Assembly (NCBI GenBank): GCA_003268905.1
Contig: QLTU01000003.1
Location: 1-64,000, forward strand
DNA from: Acidovorax defluvii
GTDB lineage: Bacteria; Pseudomonadota; Gammaproteobacteria; Burkholderiales; Burkholderiaceae_C
Direction of reading: 5' to 3'
DNA length: 64,000 nt
Position numbers and translations under genes: made by a program. The stretch's first letter is position 1; each line of letters begins with the position of its first letter. A model generated the notes under the pieces. The model was given only the letters and a program-made list of their open reading frames with translations, was not told the origin of the DNA and ran no database searches. Below are positions 17,344 through 25,217 of the stretch, in pieces.

Positions 17344-17363
17344 AGAATCGGCCCGCAGCACCC

Positions 17364-18473
17364 ATGCACAATGGAGAACACTCGCCCCGCCATTGGCCCG
17401 CACCCCGCTCCATGCCGCACTTCAACCCACCTGCATTCGCGCGCCACGGACTCGTCACTGCCGTGTTCAGTTGCCTCATCGCGCTGGCGTTGGCGCTGTC
17501 CAGGCGCGGCGCGTGGGACGTGCACCTGGTGTATTCACTGGCCATCGGGCTGACGAGCTGGCTCGCCATCGAGCTGGGCCGGTGGTGGCTGTGCGGCACG
17601 GACGACATCCCCTGGCCGGTGGGCTGGCGCGGCATTGCGCTCGTCGTCTGCGGTATCAGCGCCGGCTTTGTTTTGGGAAGCGCCATTGGCGATGCCTACA
17701 GCGGCAGCAGTCAGGGCCTGCTGCAGCGACACGATGCCGTGACCACCCTGGTCATCACGGTGGTGGCAAGCACGGCCATATCTTTCTTCTTTTACAGCCG
17801 GGGCAAGGCAGCGCACCTGCAGGCCCGCATGGCCCAGGCACAGCGCGACGCCACCGAGGCACGGCTGAAGCTGCTTGAAGCACAGCTTGAGCCCCACATG
17901 ATGTTCAACACCCTGGCCAACCTGCGCGTACTGATCGCCACCGATCCGCCCCGTGCGCAGGCCATGCTGGACCATCTGATCGCCTACCTGCGCGCCACAC
18001 TGGGCGGCGCACGGGCCACGCTGCACCCGCTGGTGGATGAGTTCGCGCGCCTGACTGACTACCTGGAACTGATGGCCGTGCGCATGGGCCCCCGTCTGGG
18101 CTACACGCTGGAGCTGCCCGACACCCTGCGCGAGGTGCCCGTGCCCCCGCTGCTGCTGCAACCGCTGGTCGAAAACGCCATCCGCCATGGGCTGGAGCCC
18201 CAGGTGAAGGGCGGTCACATCACCGTGCGCGCCAGCACCCGCCCCGGCGACGATGGCGGCACGCTGCTGGTGCTGGAAGTGCACGACACCGGCGCAGGCC
18301 TCAAGACGCCAGCGCCAGCCGTCACAGCATCCGGCACAGGCTTTGGCCTGGCCCAGGTGCGCGAGCGCCTGGCCACACTGCATGGCACACAGGGAACTCT
18401 TGAATTGATAGCTGCCAGCGCAAGCGGGACAAGCGCTTTCATCACTTTTCCTTTGAAACTCGCTACCCCATGA
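17364..18473 (+). CDS. LytS/YehU-type sensor histidine kinase
   Basis: The protein is about 369 residues from the ATG at 17364 (ATG 17412 is an alternative). Four hydrophobic segments form the membrane input region. A short coiled stretch leads to LEAQLEPHMMFNTL, the phospho-acceptor box of the His_kinase family (PF06580), with His178 as the site. The ATPase N, G1 and G2 boxes follow as VENAIRHGL, HDTGAGL and GFGLAQVRERL. The stop overlaps the start of the response regulator (ATGA), so kinase and regulator are coupled. The last strand region is encoded by a repeat copy (18396-18459). Confidence 0.9.
   Translation: MHNGEHSPRHWPAPRSMPHFNPPAFARHGLVTAVFSCLIALALALSRRGAWDVHLVYSLAIGLTSWLAIELGRWWLCGTDDIPWPVGWRGIALVVCGISAGFVLGSAIGDAYSGSSQGLLQRHDAVTTLVITVVASTAISFFFYSRGKAAHLQARMAQAQRDATEARLKLLEAQLEPHMMFNTLANLRVLIATDPPRAQAMLDHLIAYLRATLGGARATLHPLVDEFARLTDYLELMAVRMGPRLGYTLELPDTLREVPVPPLLLQPLVENAIRHGLEPQVKGGHITVRASTRPGDDGGTLLVLEVHDTGAGLKTPAPAVTASGTGFGLAQVRERLATLHGTQGTLELIAASASGTSAFITFPLKLATP
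18396..18459 (+). repeat. Interspersed palindromic repeat copy at 3' end of kinase gene
   Basis: TTGAATTGATAGCTGCCAGC, GGGACAAGCGCTT and a T/A-rich tail mark a degenerate copy. Read in frame it gives LELIAASASGTSAF, the same frame as the mutS copy (AELLA) and the first restriction-enzyme copy (WELVA). It forms the final beta region of the ATPase domain. Confidence 0.5.
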
Positions 18474-19300
18474 CCGCACAGCCACCCCGCGCCCTGATCG
18501 CCGAGGACGAGCCCCTGCTGGCCGCCGCCTTGCAGCACGAGCTGGCCCGGGCCTGGCCCGAACTGCAGATCGCCGCCACCGTGGGCGATGGCCTCTCGGC
18601 CGTGCGACAGGCGCTGGCGCTGCAGCCCGAGGTGCTGTTCTTCGACATCCGCATGCCCGGCCAAAGCGGGCTCGAAGCCGCCGCAGAACTGGCCGACGCC
18701 TGGCCAGCAGACCGACCCTTTCCGGTGCTGGTCTTCGTCACCGCCTACGACCAATACGCCGTGCAGGCCTTTGAGGCCCAGGCGGTGGACTACCTGCTCA
18801 AGCCCGTGCAGCCCGCACGCCTGCAAAAAACAGTGCAAAAACTGCAGCAAGCGCTTGTCCAAAAAGCGCCAGCAGCTCTTCTTTTAGAAGCAACTTTGAC
18901 CCAGTTGCGCCACCTGCTGGCCACGCCCGGCTTGGCCGCGCCCGCGCCGACCACGGCATTGGCACCGCCGAGCGCGCCCCTCACCCTCATCCAGGCCAGC
19001 AGCGGCAACCAGATCCACCTGGTGCCCGTGGCCGACGTGCTGTATTTCGAGGCGGCCGACAAATACGTCCGCGTGCTCACGGTCACGCACGAGTTTCTGA
19101 TCCGCACGCCCCTCAAAGAGCTGACCGGGCAGCTCGAAGCCCGCGTGTTCTGGCAAGTGCACCGCAGCACCTTGGTGCGCGCCAGCGCAATTGCCCGCGT
19201 CACGCGCGACGATGCAGGAAGGCTGCACCTGGCCCTGCATGGGCGCCCCGAGCAACTGGCCGTGAGTCGGCTTTACGCCCACCAGTTCAAGGCCATGTAG
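18470..19300 (+). CDS. LytTR-family response regulator
   Basis: The 276-residue protein has an N-terminal receiver with acidic residues EDE near the start, phospho-acceptor Asp59 (FFDIRMPG), a later T in FVTAYD and K in YLLKPV. The C-terminal LytTR DNA-binding domain starts around residue 175 and includes YFEAADKYVRV and WQVHRSTLV. The linker between the domains contains a repeat-derived segment (QALVQKAPAALLLEA). The gene overlaps the kinase stop. Targets are unknown; LytTR regulators usually bind paired direct repeats. Confidence 0.93.
   Translation: MTAQPPRALIAEDEPLLAAALQHELARAWPELQIAATVGDGLSAVRQALALQPEVLFFDIRMPGQSGLEAAAELADAWPADRPFPVLVFVTAYDQYAVQAFEAQAVDYLLKPVQPARLQKTVQKLQQALVQKAPAALLLEATLTQLRHLLATPGLAAPAPTTALAPPSAPLTLIQASSGNQIHLVPVADVLYFEAADKYVRVLTVTHEFLIRTPLKELTGQLEARVFWQVHRSTLVRASAIARVTRDDAGRLHLALHGRPEQLAVSRLYAHQFKAM
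18831..18895 (-). repeat. Interspersed palindromic repeat copy in response regulator linker
   Basis: CAGTGCAAAAACTGCAGC, AAGCGCTTGTCCAAAAAGCG and CCAGCAGCTCTTCTTTTAG match the reverse-orientation repeat. It lies exactly in the hinge between receiver and LytTR domains and is read in the same frame as the reverse copies in the restriction enzyme and tupA. Confidence 0.65.
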
Positions 19301-19330
19301 GCGCCGCCACCGTTGACTGCCGGGCTGCCG

Positions 19331-19406
19331 GGTAAGATGACCCCGGGTGTACGCGCCAGCAGGCGCGACAGGTTCATGCGCTGGTCGGGCCGCCACGCGG
19401 TTTTTT
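19331..19406 (+). ncRNA. Candidate nhaA-I-type (Li+/Na+) riboswitch with terminator
   Basis: The leader of the antiporter gene has an outer pairing GACC (19339-19342) with GGTC (19383-19386). Inside is a strong hairpin CGCGCC-AGCA-GGCGCG (19352-19367) flanked by GGGTGTA and ACAGGTTCATG. It is followed by CCGC-CAC-GCGG and TTTTTT (19390-19406), a short intrinsic terminator 16 bases before the ATG. The conserved-looking single-stranded segments and the position before a Na+/H+ antiporter gene match what I recall of the nhaA-I motif, now reported as a lithium-sensing riboswitch class. The family call is from memory and context; the hairpins and terminator are seen directly. Confidence 0.55.
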
Positions 19407-19421
19407 CGCGACCGCAAACAC

Positions 19422-20024
19422 ATGACACCCACCACCCTTCAATGGATTGCCGCTGCCCTGTTCGGCATCGCCCTGCTCCACACCCTTACCGTCAAGCATT
19501 TCGAACGGCTTTCGCACCGATTCCCGCGCCACGCGGGCCTGTTCCATCTGCTGGGCGAGGTGGAAGTGGTGTTTGGCTTCTGGGCCATGGTGCTGATCCT
19601 CGCCATGGCGCTGGTGGATGGCGGCGGGCAGGCCCTGCAATACGCCGAGTCGCGCAACTACACCGAGCCGCTGTTCGTCTTTGTGGTGATGGTGATTGCC
19701 GCCTCGCGCCCGGTGCTGCGCACTGTGGTGGCTTTGGTAGATATCACAGCGCGCCTCATGCCCTTGCCCACCCCGATGGCCACGGCCTGGCTGGGCCTGG
19801 CCGCCGTGCCGCTGCTGGGCTCGCTCATCACCGAGCCGGCGGCCATGACCATCGCCGCCCTCATGCTGGCGCCACAAATCTTTCGTGCCGATGTGCCCGA
19901 GGGCCGCAAATACCTAGCGCTGGGGGTGCTGTTTGTCAACGTGGCCAGCGGCCGCCGCACCTGGGCCGAGCACTGGAAGCTGCAAAACGCGCTGGTGCTG
20001 TTCAATCCGGCACCGGTGACCTGA
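19422..20024 (+). pseudogene. Putative Na+/H+ antiporter, C-terminally truncated
   Basis: The 200 residues from the ATG at 19422 match the N-terminal half of the putative Na+/H+ antiporter family PF07399. Features include ALLHTLTVKHFERL, GLFHLLGEVEVVFGFWA, SRPVL, and PLLGSLITEPAAMTIAALML. Members are usually over 400 residues. Family resemblance stops after LALGVLFVNV (about 19945), and the last 25 residues (SGRRTWAEHW onward) look unrelated, ending at a TGA at 20022-20024. No continuation is found in other frames before the next gene. A cation riboswitch-like leader precedes it. The protein is probably inactive, or a truncated variant made by recombination. Confidence 0.7.
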
Positions 20025-20202
20025 GCACCGAATTTGCACCTCCCGGTGCAGCAGCCCGCCGGTGCGCCGTCGCTATCCGGATCTTCAGAGGACCGAACCG
20101 GCCACCGGCCGCTGCGTCTAGAGCAGCGGCAACACGGCGACGGTGATCTGCAGGATGGCGCCGAAGCGTATGGGCAGCACGGGGGCTACTCCCCCCTTCA
20201 AC

Positions 20203-20811
20203 TCACTTGATGAACCGGACCTGGGCGTTGATGCGCTCCAGAATGGGTTTTTTCTTCTGATTGAAGATCGCCTTGTTTTCCTCGATCAGGTTCTTGCCCT
20301 TGGTGTCGATCGAGATGATCAGCGGGCCGAATTCCTTCACCCGGTTCACCCACAGTGTCTCGGGCATACCCAGGTCTTTCCACTCTGCGGCTTCAATTTT
20401 CTCCACCTGGGTGGCTGCTAGCACAGCGCATCCGCCGGGGAAAATGGCGTGAACCGCCTTGTTCTCGACGCAACCCTCCTGCGTTTCCGGGCCCATGCCG
20501 CCCTTGCCCACGATCAGCTTCACACCCGTTTGCCGGATGAATTCCTTTTCGAACTTCTCCATGCGCATGCTGGTGGTCGGACCAATCGAGACCATCTCGT
20601 ACTCGCCGTTCTCCTTCTGGCGGACGATAGGGCCCGCGTGGAAAATGGCGCCGCCCTTGAGGTCCACGGGCAACTCGCGGCCGAGCTCAATCAGGCGGCG
20701 GTGCGCCACGTCACGGCAGGTGACCAGCGTACCGGTCAGGTAAACGACATCACCAATATTCAGCGATTCGAGGTCTTCGTCCTTGATGGGGGTGGTGAGA
20801 ATTTTTTTCAC
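20203..20811 (-). CDS. ttdB: L(+)-tartrate/fumarate dehydratase, beta subunit
   Basis: The 202-residue protein is the C-terminal-type subunit of two-chain class I (Fe-S) hydro-lyases. It contains [18 protein letters not shown] and GKGGMGPET, and the block [13 protein letters not shown], as in TtdB and class I fumarase C-terminal domains. The GTG start overlaps the alpha-subunit stop (GTGA), so the subunits are made together. The subunit sizes (299 and 202) match E. coli TtdA/TtdB, so tartrate dehydratase is favoured over fumarase. The adjacent TctC-type receptor and LysR gene suggest carboxylate uptake and breakdown. Confidence 0.82.
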   Translation of the reverse strand: MKKILTTPIKDEDLESLNIGDVVYLTGTLVTCRDVAHRRLIELGRELPVDLKGGAIFHAGPIVRQKENGEYEMVSIGPTTSMRMEKFEKEFIRQTGVKLIVGKGGMGPETQEGCVENKAVHAIFPGGCAVLAATQVEKIEAAEWKDLGMPETLWVNRVKEFGPLIISIDTKGKNLIEENKAIFNQKKKPILERINAQVRFIK

Positions 20812-21707
20812 AGCTTGAATCCTTCGTGCGAAATGACCTCGTAAGACATGTCGGCCTTGATCCTGATCTTGCCGCGGCGGTGCGCCCAGCAGCCGGTGGA
20901 AACCGCCACGCCAATGGTGGAGGGGTGTCGAGCCGAGGACTCGATGTTCACGCCCATGACGCTGGCGTTGCCCGTCAGGCCCTGCGGGCCCAGGCCCAGC
21001 TCGTTCAGGCCCTCGGTCATCAGCTCCTCCATCAGGGCTGCGTTGTCGTTGCTGTGGCGCGAGGTCACAGGCCGCAAGATGGCTTTTTTCGACAGGCGTG
21101 CCGCTGTCTCGGCCGAGGTCGACACGCCCACGCCCACCAGCAATGGCGGGCAGGCATTGACGCCGCGCGAGGTGATCACGTCGAACACAAATTCGGCGAC
21201 GCCCTCGTAACCCTGGCCCGGCATCAGCACCTTGGCTGCGCCCGGCAGCGTGCAGCCGCCACCGGCCATGTAGACGTCGATAGTGACGCTGTCATCGTTG
21301 GGAACGATTTCCCAGTCCAGCCACGGGATCTTGGTGCCGGTGTTGGTGCCGGTATTTTTTTCGACAAAGGTCTCCACCGCGTTGTGGCGCAGCGGACCGT
21401 CCTTGGTGGCGCCTTCGGTAGCGCCCAGCAGGATGCTTTCGAGTTCACCTAGCAGCGGGAAGTTTGCGCCGGCCGTGAGGAAATACTGGATGACGCCGGT
21501 GTCCTGACAGCTGGGGCGATCCAGCTTGTCGGCGGCTTCCTGATTCAAGCGCATCGATTCGTAGACTTCCTTGGCAAGGAAGTTCACTTCCTTGTCACGA
21601 AGCTCCCCCAGTTTTTGGGTCACGTCGGTGGGTAGCCGCTTGCCGATGTACGAAGTGAACTTCGACATCAGGTAGGTTAGATCCGCGGCTGCTGCTGCTT
21701 TGTCCAT
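20808..21707 (-). CDS. ttdA: L(+)-tartrate/fumarate dehydratase, alpha subunit
   Basis: The alpha subunit binds the catalytic [4Fe-4S] cluster. Its cysteines appear in RPSCQDTG, the VNACPP-type segment ([14 protein letters not shown]) and [10 protein letters not shown]. The block [18 protein letters not shown] and the ending [17 protein letters not shown] follow TtdA closely; length is 299. The ATG at 21707 is preceded by an AGGAGA ribosome site. The reaction would be dehydration of L-tartrate to oxaloacetate, or fumarate hydration if it is a fumarase. It lies 30 bases downstream of the TctC-type gene on the same strand, so one transcript is likely. Confidence 0.88.
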   Translation of the reverse strand: MDKAAAAADLTYLMSKFTSYIGKRLPTDVTQKLGELRDKEVNFLAKEVYESMRLNQEAADKLDRPSCQDTGVIQYFLTAGANFPLLGELESILLGATEGATKDGPLRHNAVETFVEKNTGTNTGTKIPWLDWEIVPNDDSVTIDVYMAGGGCTLPGAAKVLMPGQGYEGVAEFVFDVITSRGVNACPPLLVGVGVSTSAETAARLSKKAILRPVTSRHSNDNAALMEELMTEGLNELGLGPQGLTGNASVMGVNIESSARHPSTIGVAVSTGCWAHRRGKIRIKADMSYEVISHEGFKL

Positions 21708-21736
21708 GAGGTTCTCCTGATATTTGATGCCCGGAC

Positions 21737-22705
21737 TCAGTCCAGGGTGACCCTGCCCGCCTTGACCAGCTGGGCAAACTTTTCGGTCTCTTCCTTGATC
21801 TGCCTGGCCATTTCTTCGGGCTTGTTGCCGATGGGCTCGGCACCGATATCCAGCATCTGCTTCCTGAACTCAGGCGAGTGGATGATCTTGACCACCTCGC
21901 TGTTCAGCCGTGCCACGACGCTTCGGGGTGTTGCTGCCGGCGCCAGCAAACCAAACCAGGTGCCGATCGCGATGTTGGGGATACCCGCCTCCTGCAAGGT
22001 GAGCACGTTGGGCAAGGTGGAAGAACGTTTGGCGGTGGTCACCGCCAGTGCTTTCAGCTTGCCTTCCTTGATGAACGGGAGAACCGGCGTGATGGTGTCA
22101 AACGACATGTCCACCTGGCCGCCCAGCAGGTCGGTGGTCAGGGGGGCACTTCCCTTGTAGGGAACGTGCAGCACTTTTGCGCCGGTCTCGATCTGGAACT
22201 GGGTGCCGATCATGTGCTGCGCCGTGCCATTGCCGTTGGAGCCATAGGAGAGCTTTTCCGGTGACGCCTTACCGGCGGCCACGAGATCATTCACGCTGTT
22301 GTAGGGGCCATTGGCGCTCACCACCAGGACATTGGGTACCAGCGCCACAGTCGTGATGGGGGCGAAGTCCTTCTCGAAGCTGTATTGCAGGTTCTTGTAA
22401 ACGCTGGTAGCCACGGTGTGATGAACAGCGCCCATCAACAACGTATGGCCGTCAGCCGGTGCCTTGGCAACGACCGCCGCACCCAGCGTGGCGCCTGCGC
22501 CAGGCTTGTTCTCGACAATCACCGACTGGCCGATGGCCGCGGACAGCTTGGTGGACACAGCGCGCGCCAGGACATCGGTGGTTCCACCCGCAGGGAAAGG
22601 AACCACGATCGTGACATTCTTGGTTGGCCAGGACTGCGCCGAGGCCAATGCAGCCATGCTGCACAGCGCCGCGGCCAGAAATCGTCGGGTGAACTTGCAT
22701 GCCAT
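21737..22705 (-). CDS. TctC/Bug-family tripartite tricarboxylate transporter receptor
   Basis: This 322-residue periplasmic binding protein has a signal peptide (MACKFTRRFLAAALCSM, cut near ALASAQ). The mature part begins with the family opening VTIVVPFPAGGTTDVLAR. Other Bug blocks are VENKPGAGATLGA, ADGHTLL and HVPYKGSAPLTTDLLGGQVD. Such receptors capture carboxylates for TctAB permeases, which are not in this window; in Comamonadaceae these receptors often stand alone beside catabolic genes. Here it precedes the dehydratase genes, so a dicarboxylate such as tartrate is a reasonable ligand guess. Confidence 0.92.
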   Translation of the reverse strand: MACKFTRRFLAAALCSMAALASAQSWPTKNVTIVVPFPAGGTTDVLARAVSTKLSAAIGQSVIVENKPGAGATLGAAVVAKAPADGHTLLMGAVHHTVATSVYKNLQYSFEKDFAPITTVALVPNVLVVSANGPYNSVNDLVAAGKASPEKLSYGSNGNGTAQHMIGTQFQIETGAKVLHVPYKGSAPLTTDLLGGQVDMSFDTITPVLPFIKEGKLKALAVTTAKRSSTLPNVLTLQEAGIPNIAIGTWFGLLAPAATPRSVVARLNSEVVKIIHSPEFRKQMLDIGAEPIGNKPEEMARQIKEETEKFAQLVKAGRVTLD

Positions 22706-22829
22706 TTTGTCTCCTTGGGTCTTGTGAATTTCCTCAACCTGCCGGCATCGGATGGCTTCTAATTTAGGATATTTAAACTTTAAAATTCATCCAGCTTCTC
22801 AAATCATTTTTAATAAAAATTTAATAGTT
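22706..22829. promoter_or_regulatory. Divergent tctC-LysR promoter/operator region
   Basis: This 124-bp AT-rich gap separates the divergently transcribed receptor and LysR genes. TTTAAACTTTAAA at 22772-22784 fits the T-N11-A dyad favoured by LysR-type regulators. It is nested in a wider GGAT-N18-ATCC pair, and A/T runs follow up to the LysR start. Autoregulation and control of the receptor-dehydratase operon from this site is the natural reading. Confidence 0.5.
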
Positions 22830-23750
22830 ATGGCCAGACTGATCAATCCCGCAGACATTGAGTTCTTCCTGGCCCTGGCGAACGCCTGCTCCATCACCAA
22901 GACGGCACGTGAGTTGGGCGTCACCCCGGCAGCCGTCAGCAAGCACCTCTCTCTGATGGAGTCGCGCATTGGCATCCCGCTCTTCAATCGCACGACCCGC
23001 AGCATGAGCCTGACCCCTGAGGGCGAGGTCTATCTCGAACACGCGCGGACGATTCTGGGAAACATCGGCGAACTGGAAGACCAGTTATTGGGGTCCACCA
23101 TTTCTCCGCAGGGGCTGCTGCGGGTGAACGCGACCCTCGGATTTGGGCGCAGCCATATCGCTCCGCTGATCTCGGAGTTCGTCAAGAAATACCCGCAGGT
23201 GGACATCCAGTTGCAGCTGTCGGTCAACCCCCCGCCCAGCGGGGATGACACGTACGACATCTGCTTTCGGTTCGGCAACCCGCCAGACTCGCGCTCCATT
23301 GCCCGGTTGATTGCGGCCAATCGCAGGGTCGTTGTGGCGTCACCCGCCTACCTGAAGAAACATGGGGAGCCCAGGGTGCCCGCCGACCTTGCCGAGCACA
23401 ACTGCATCGGAATCCGCCAGGGTGATGAGGCCTACGGGTTGTGGCGGTTTACCGCGACGAAAGGCAAGGGAAAGAACAACGCCGAATCAACGCAGAGCAT
23501 CAAGATCCGGGGAAATCTGACAACGAATGACGGAGGCATCGCCGTTAACTGGGCCCTGGACGGACACGGCATCTTGCTGCGTGCCGAGTGGGATGTTCAG
23601 AAGTATCTGCAGTCTGGGCGCCTGGTCCAGCTGCTGCCCAGCTATAGCAGCCCCGATGCGGACATCTATGCCGTCTATGCGCAGCAGCACCGAACTTCGC
23701 TGCGCGTAAAAACGTTTCTCGATTTCGTGGTGGCTGCATCACGAGCTTGA
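22830..23750 (+). CDS. LysR-family transcriptional regulator
   Basis: The 306-residue protein starts at the ATG at 22830. The winged HTH is at about residues 5-64 (ADIEFFLALANACSITKTAR, then VTPAAVSKHLSLMESRIG and LFNRTTRSMSLTPEG). The C-terminal effector domain begins near residue 90 with GLLRVNATLGFGRSHIAP. It is divergent from the tctC-ttdAB genes and is most likely their substrate-responsive activator. The family is certain; the effector is not visible from sequence. Confidence 0.93.
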   Translation: MARLINPADIEFFLALANACSITKTARELGVTPAAVSKHLSLMESRIGIPLFNRTTRSMSLTPEGEVYLEHARTILGNIGELEDQLLGSTISPQGLLRVNATLGFGRSHIAPLISEFVKKYPQVDIQLQLSVNPPPSGDDTYDICFRFGNPPDSRSIARLIAANRRVVVASPAYLKKHGEPRVPADLAEHNCIGIRQGDEAYGLWRFTATKGKGKNNAESTQSIKIRGNLTTNDGGIAVNWALDGHGILLRAEWDVQKYLQSGRLVQLLPSYSSPDADIYAVYAQQHRTSLRVKTFLDFVVAASRA

Positions 23751-23756
23751 GAGTCC

Positions 23757-25217
23757 CTACGACCTCTCAACAGCCCACCGCCCCGCTACATTCTTTAGCA
23801 GCATGTTCACCGCTGCCAGCCTGCGTGAGTGCACTTCAATCAAGTTGCGCTGGGCTGACAACACGGTGGTCTGGGCGCTCAGCACATTCAGATAGCCGAC
23901 GGTGCCGGCACGGTACTGGTTGCTCACCACATCCAGCGCGCGCTGGGCGGCGGCCACCGCATCGGTTTGCAGTTGCTGTTCGCGTTCCAGCGCGGTGGCA
24001 GCGGCAAGGTTGTCCTCCACTTCCTGCAGCGCGGTCAGCACCGTCTGTCGATAGCTGGCCACGGTCTGGTCGTGCGCGGCGCGGGCCGATTCCAAGGCGG
24101 CGCTGCGGGCGCCGCCATCCAGAAGTGAGACGGCCAATGCAGGGCCCAGTGACCAGAACAGGTTGGGGGCGTTCAGCAAATTGGCCAGCTCGGTGCCCCG
24201 GTAACCCGCCGCGCCCGACAGCGTGACCGCCGGAAAGAACGCCGCCTGCGCCACGCCGATCTGCGCGTTGGCCGCTGCCACGCGGCGTTCGGCAGCAGCA
24301 ATATCGGGGCGGCGCTCGAGCAGGCGCGAGGGCAGTTGCGCTGGCACGGCGGGCGGTGCGGGCAGCGCGGCAGTGGCGGGCAGGTTGAGCGCGGCCGGCG
24401 CCTGCCCGGTGAGCGCGGCCAGCGCGTGCTCCAGCTGGGCGCGGCTGGTCTGCGCTTCGAGCCGTTGCACCTGGGTGGACTTGTACTGCGCCTCGGCCTG
24501 CGCCACGTCGGCCGCCGAGGCCACGCCCGCGCGCTGGCGGTTGCGCGTGAGTTGCCAGCTGCGCTCGTACGCGGCCAGGGTGTCGTCCAGCAGTAGCGTC
24601 TGCGCCTCGGCGGCGCGCAGCGCGAAATAGGTTTGCGCCACCGTGGCCTGCACCGACAGGCGCATGGCGGCCAGGTCGTCGGCGCTGGCCTCTACGCTGG
24701 CGCGCGCGGCATCCACCCCGCCCGAGAGGCGCCCCCACAGGTCCAGCTCCCAACTGGCGTTCAGGCCCAATGCCTGGCTGTTGCGGGTGCGCGCCTGGGC
24801 GCTGCTCTCGGCGTTGGTACCGCTGCGCGAGCGCGTGCTGCTGGCCGTGGCGCCCAGGCTGGGCAGGCCTGCGGCGCCAGCACTGTCGAGCGCGGCGCGC
24901 GCGGCGCGCAGCCGGGCCACGGCCAGGGCCACGTTCTGGTTGCCGCTGGCGGCGCGCTCTTGCAGCGCATTGAGCGCGGGGTCGGCAAAGAGCGTCCACC
25001 ACGCGCTGGGCACGCTGTCCTGCGGCTGGGCGGTTTGCCACACGGCGCTGCCTTGCACGCCTTGCTTGTAGGCAGCGGGCACGTCGAGCGCGGGGCGTTC
25101 GTGGGGCAGCGGGTTGCCGCAGGCTGTGAGTAGTGCCAAATTTACAAGCGAAAATGGCATCCAGCGCTTACTGGATAAGCGCAAGCAGCTATCAAAATAA
25201 TAGTTTTTAGTGGCCAT
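23757..25217 (-). CDS. RND efflux outer membrane factor lipoprotein (NodT/OprM type)
   Basis: This is the outer-membrane channel of the efflux system, 486 residues, with two OEP repeats. The mature part opens PLPHERPALDVPAAYKQG and includes SAWWTLFADPALNALQERA, NASWELDLWGRLSGG and ERRPDIAAAERRVAAANAQIG, all typical. The lipobox LLTAC gives Cys33. Residues 3-25 of the signal region are encoded by a copy of the interspersed repeat (25141-25209), an unusual origin for a signal peptide. The ATG overlaps the mdtC-type stop by one base (TGATG), so it is the last gene of the mdtABC operon. Confidence 0.92.
   Translation of the reverse strand: MATKNYYFDSCLRLSSKRWMPFSLVNLALLTACGNPLPHERPALDVPAAYKQGVQGSAVWQTAQPQDSVPSAWWTLFADPALNALQERAASGNQNVALAVARLRAARAALDSAGAAGLPSLGATASSTRSRSGTNAESSAQARTRNSQALGLNASWELDLWGRLSGGVDAARASVEASADDLAAMRLSVQATVAQTYFALRAAEAQTLLLDDTLAAYERSWQLTRNRQRAGVASAADVAQAEAQYKSTQVQRLEAQTSRAQLEHALAALTGQAPAALNLPATAALPAPPAVPAQLPSRLLERRPDIAAAERRVAAANAQIGVAQAAFFPAVTLSGAAGYRGTELANLLNAPNLFWSLGPALAVSLLDGGARSAALESARAAHDQTVASYRQTVLTALQEVEDNLAAATALEREQQLQTDAVAAAQRALDVVSNQYRAGTVGYLNVLSAQTTVLSAQRNLIEVHSRRLAAVNMLLKNVAGRWAVERS
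25141..25209 (-). repeat. Interspersed palindromic repeat forming an OMF signal peptide
   Basis: TTTACAAGCGAAAATGGC, CCAGCGCTTACTGGATAAGC, GCAAGCAGCTATCAAAATAA follow the repeat consensus closely. The copy starts two codons after the ATG of the outer-membrane factor and codes for most of its signal sequence (NYYFDSCLRLSSKRWMPFSL). The local base composition is far more AT-rich than the mature coding part. Confidence 0.85.

Noticed and set aside
16905..17363. Upstream extension of the histidine kinase frame
   Set aside because: It overlaps the 2TM gene and the membrane protein gene; the real sensor starts at 17364 or 17412.
20118..20202. Short minus-strand frame ending in LPIRFGAILQITVAVLPLL before a TAG
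   Set aside because: It looks like the hydrophobic end of a transporter but is too short and lacks a start or family match; it may be a remnant or chance.
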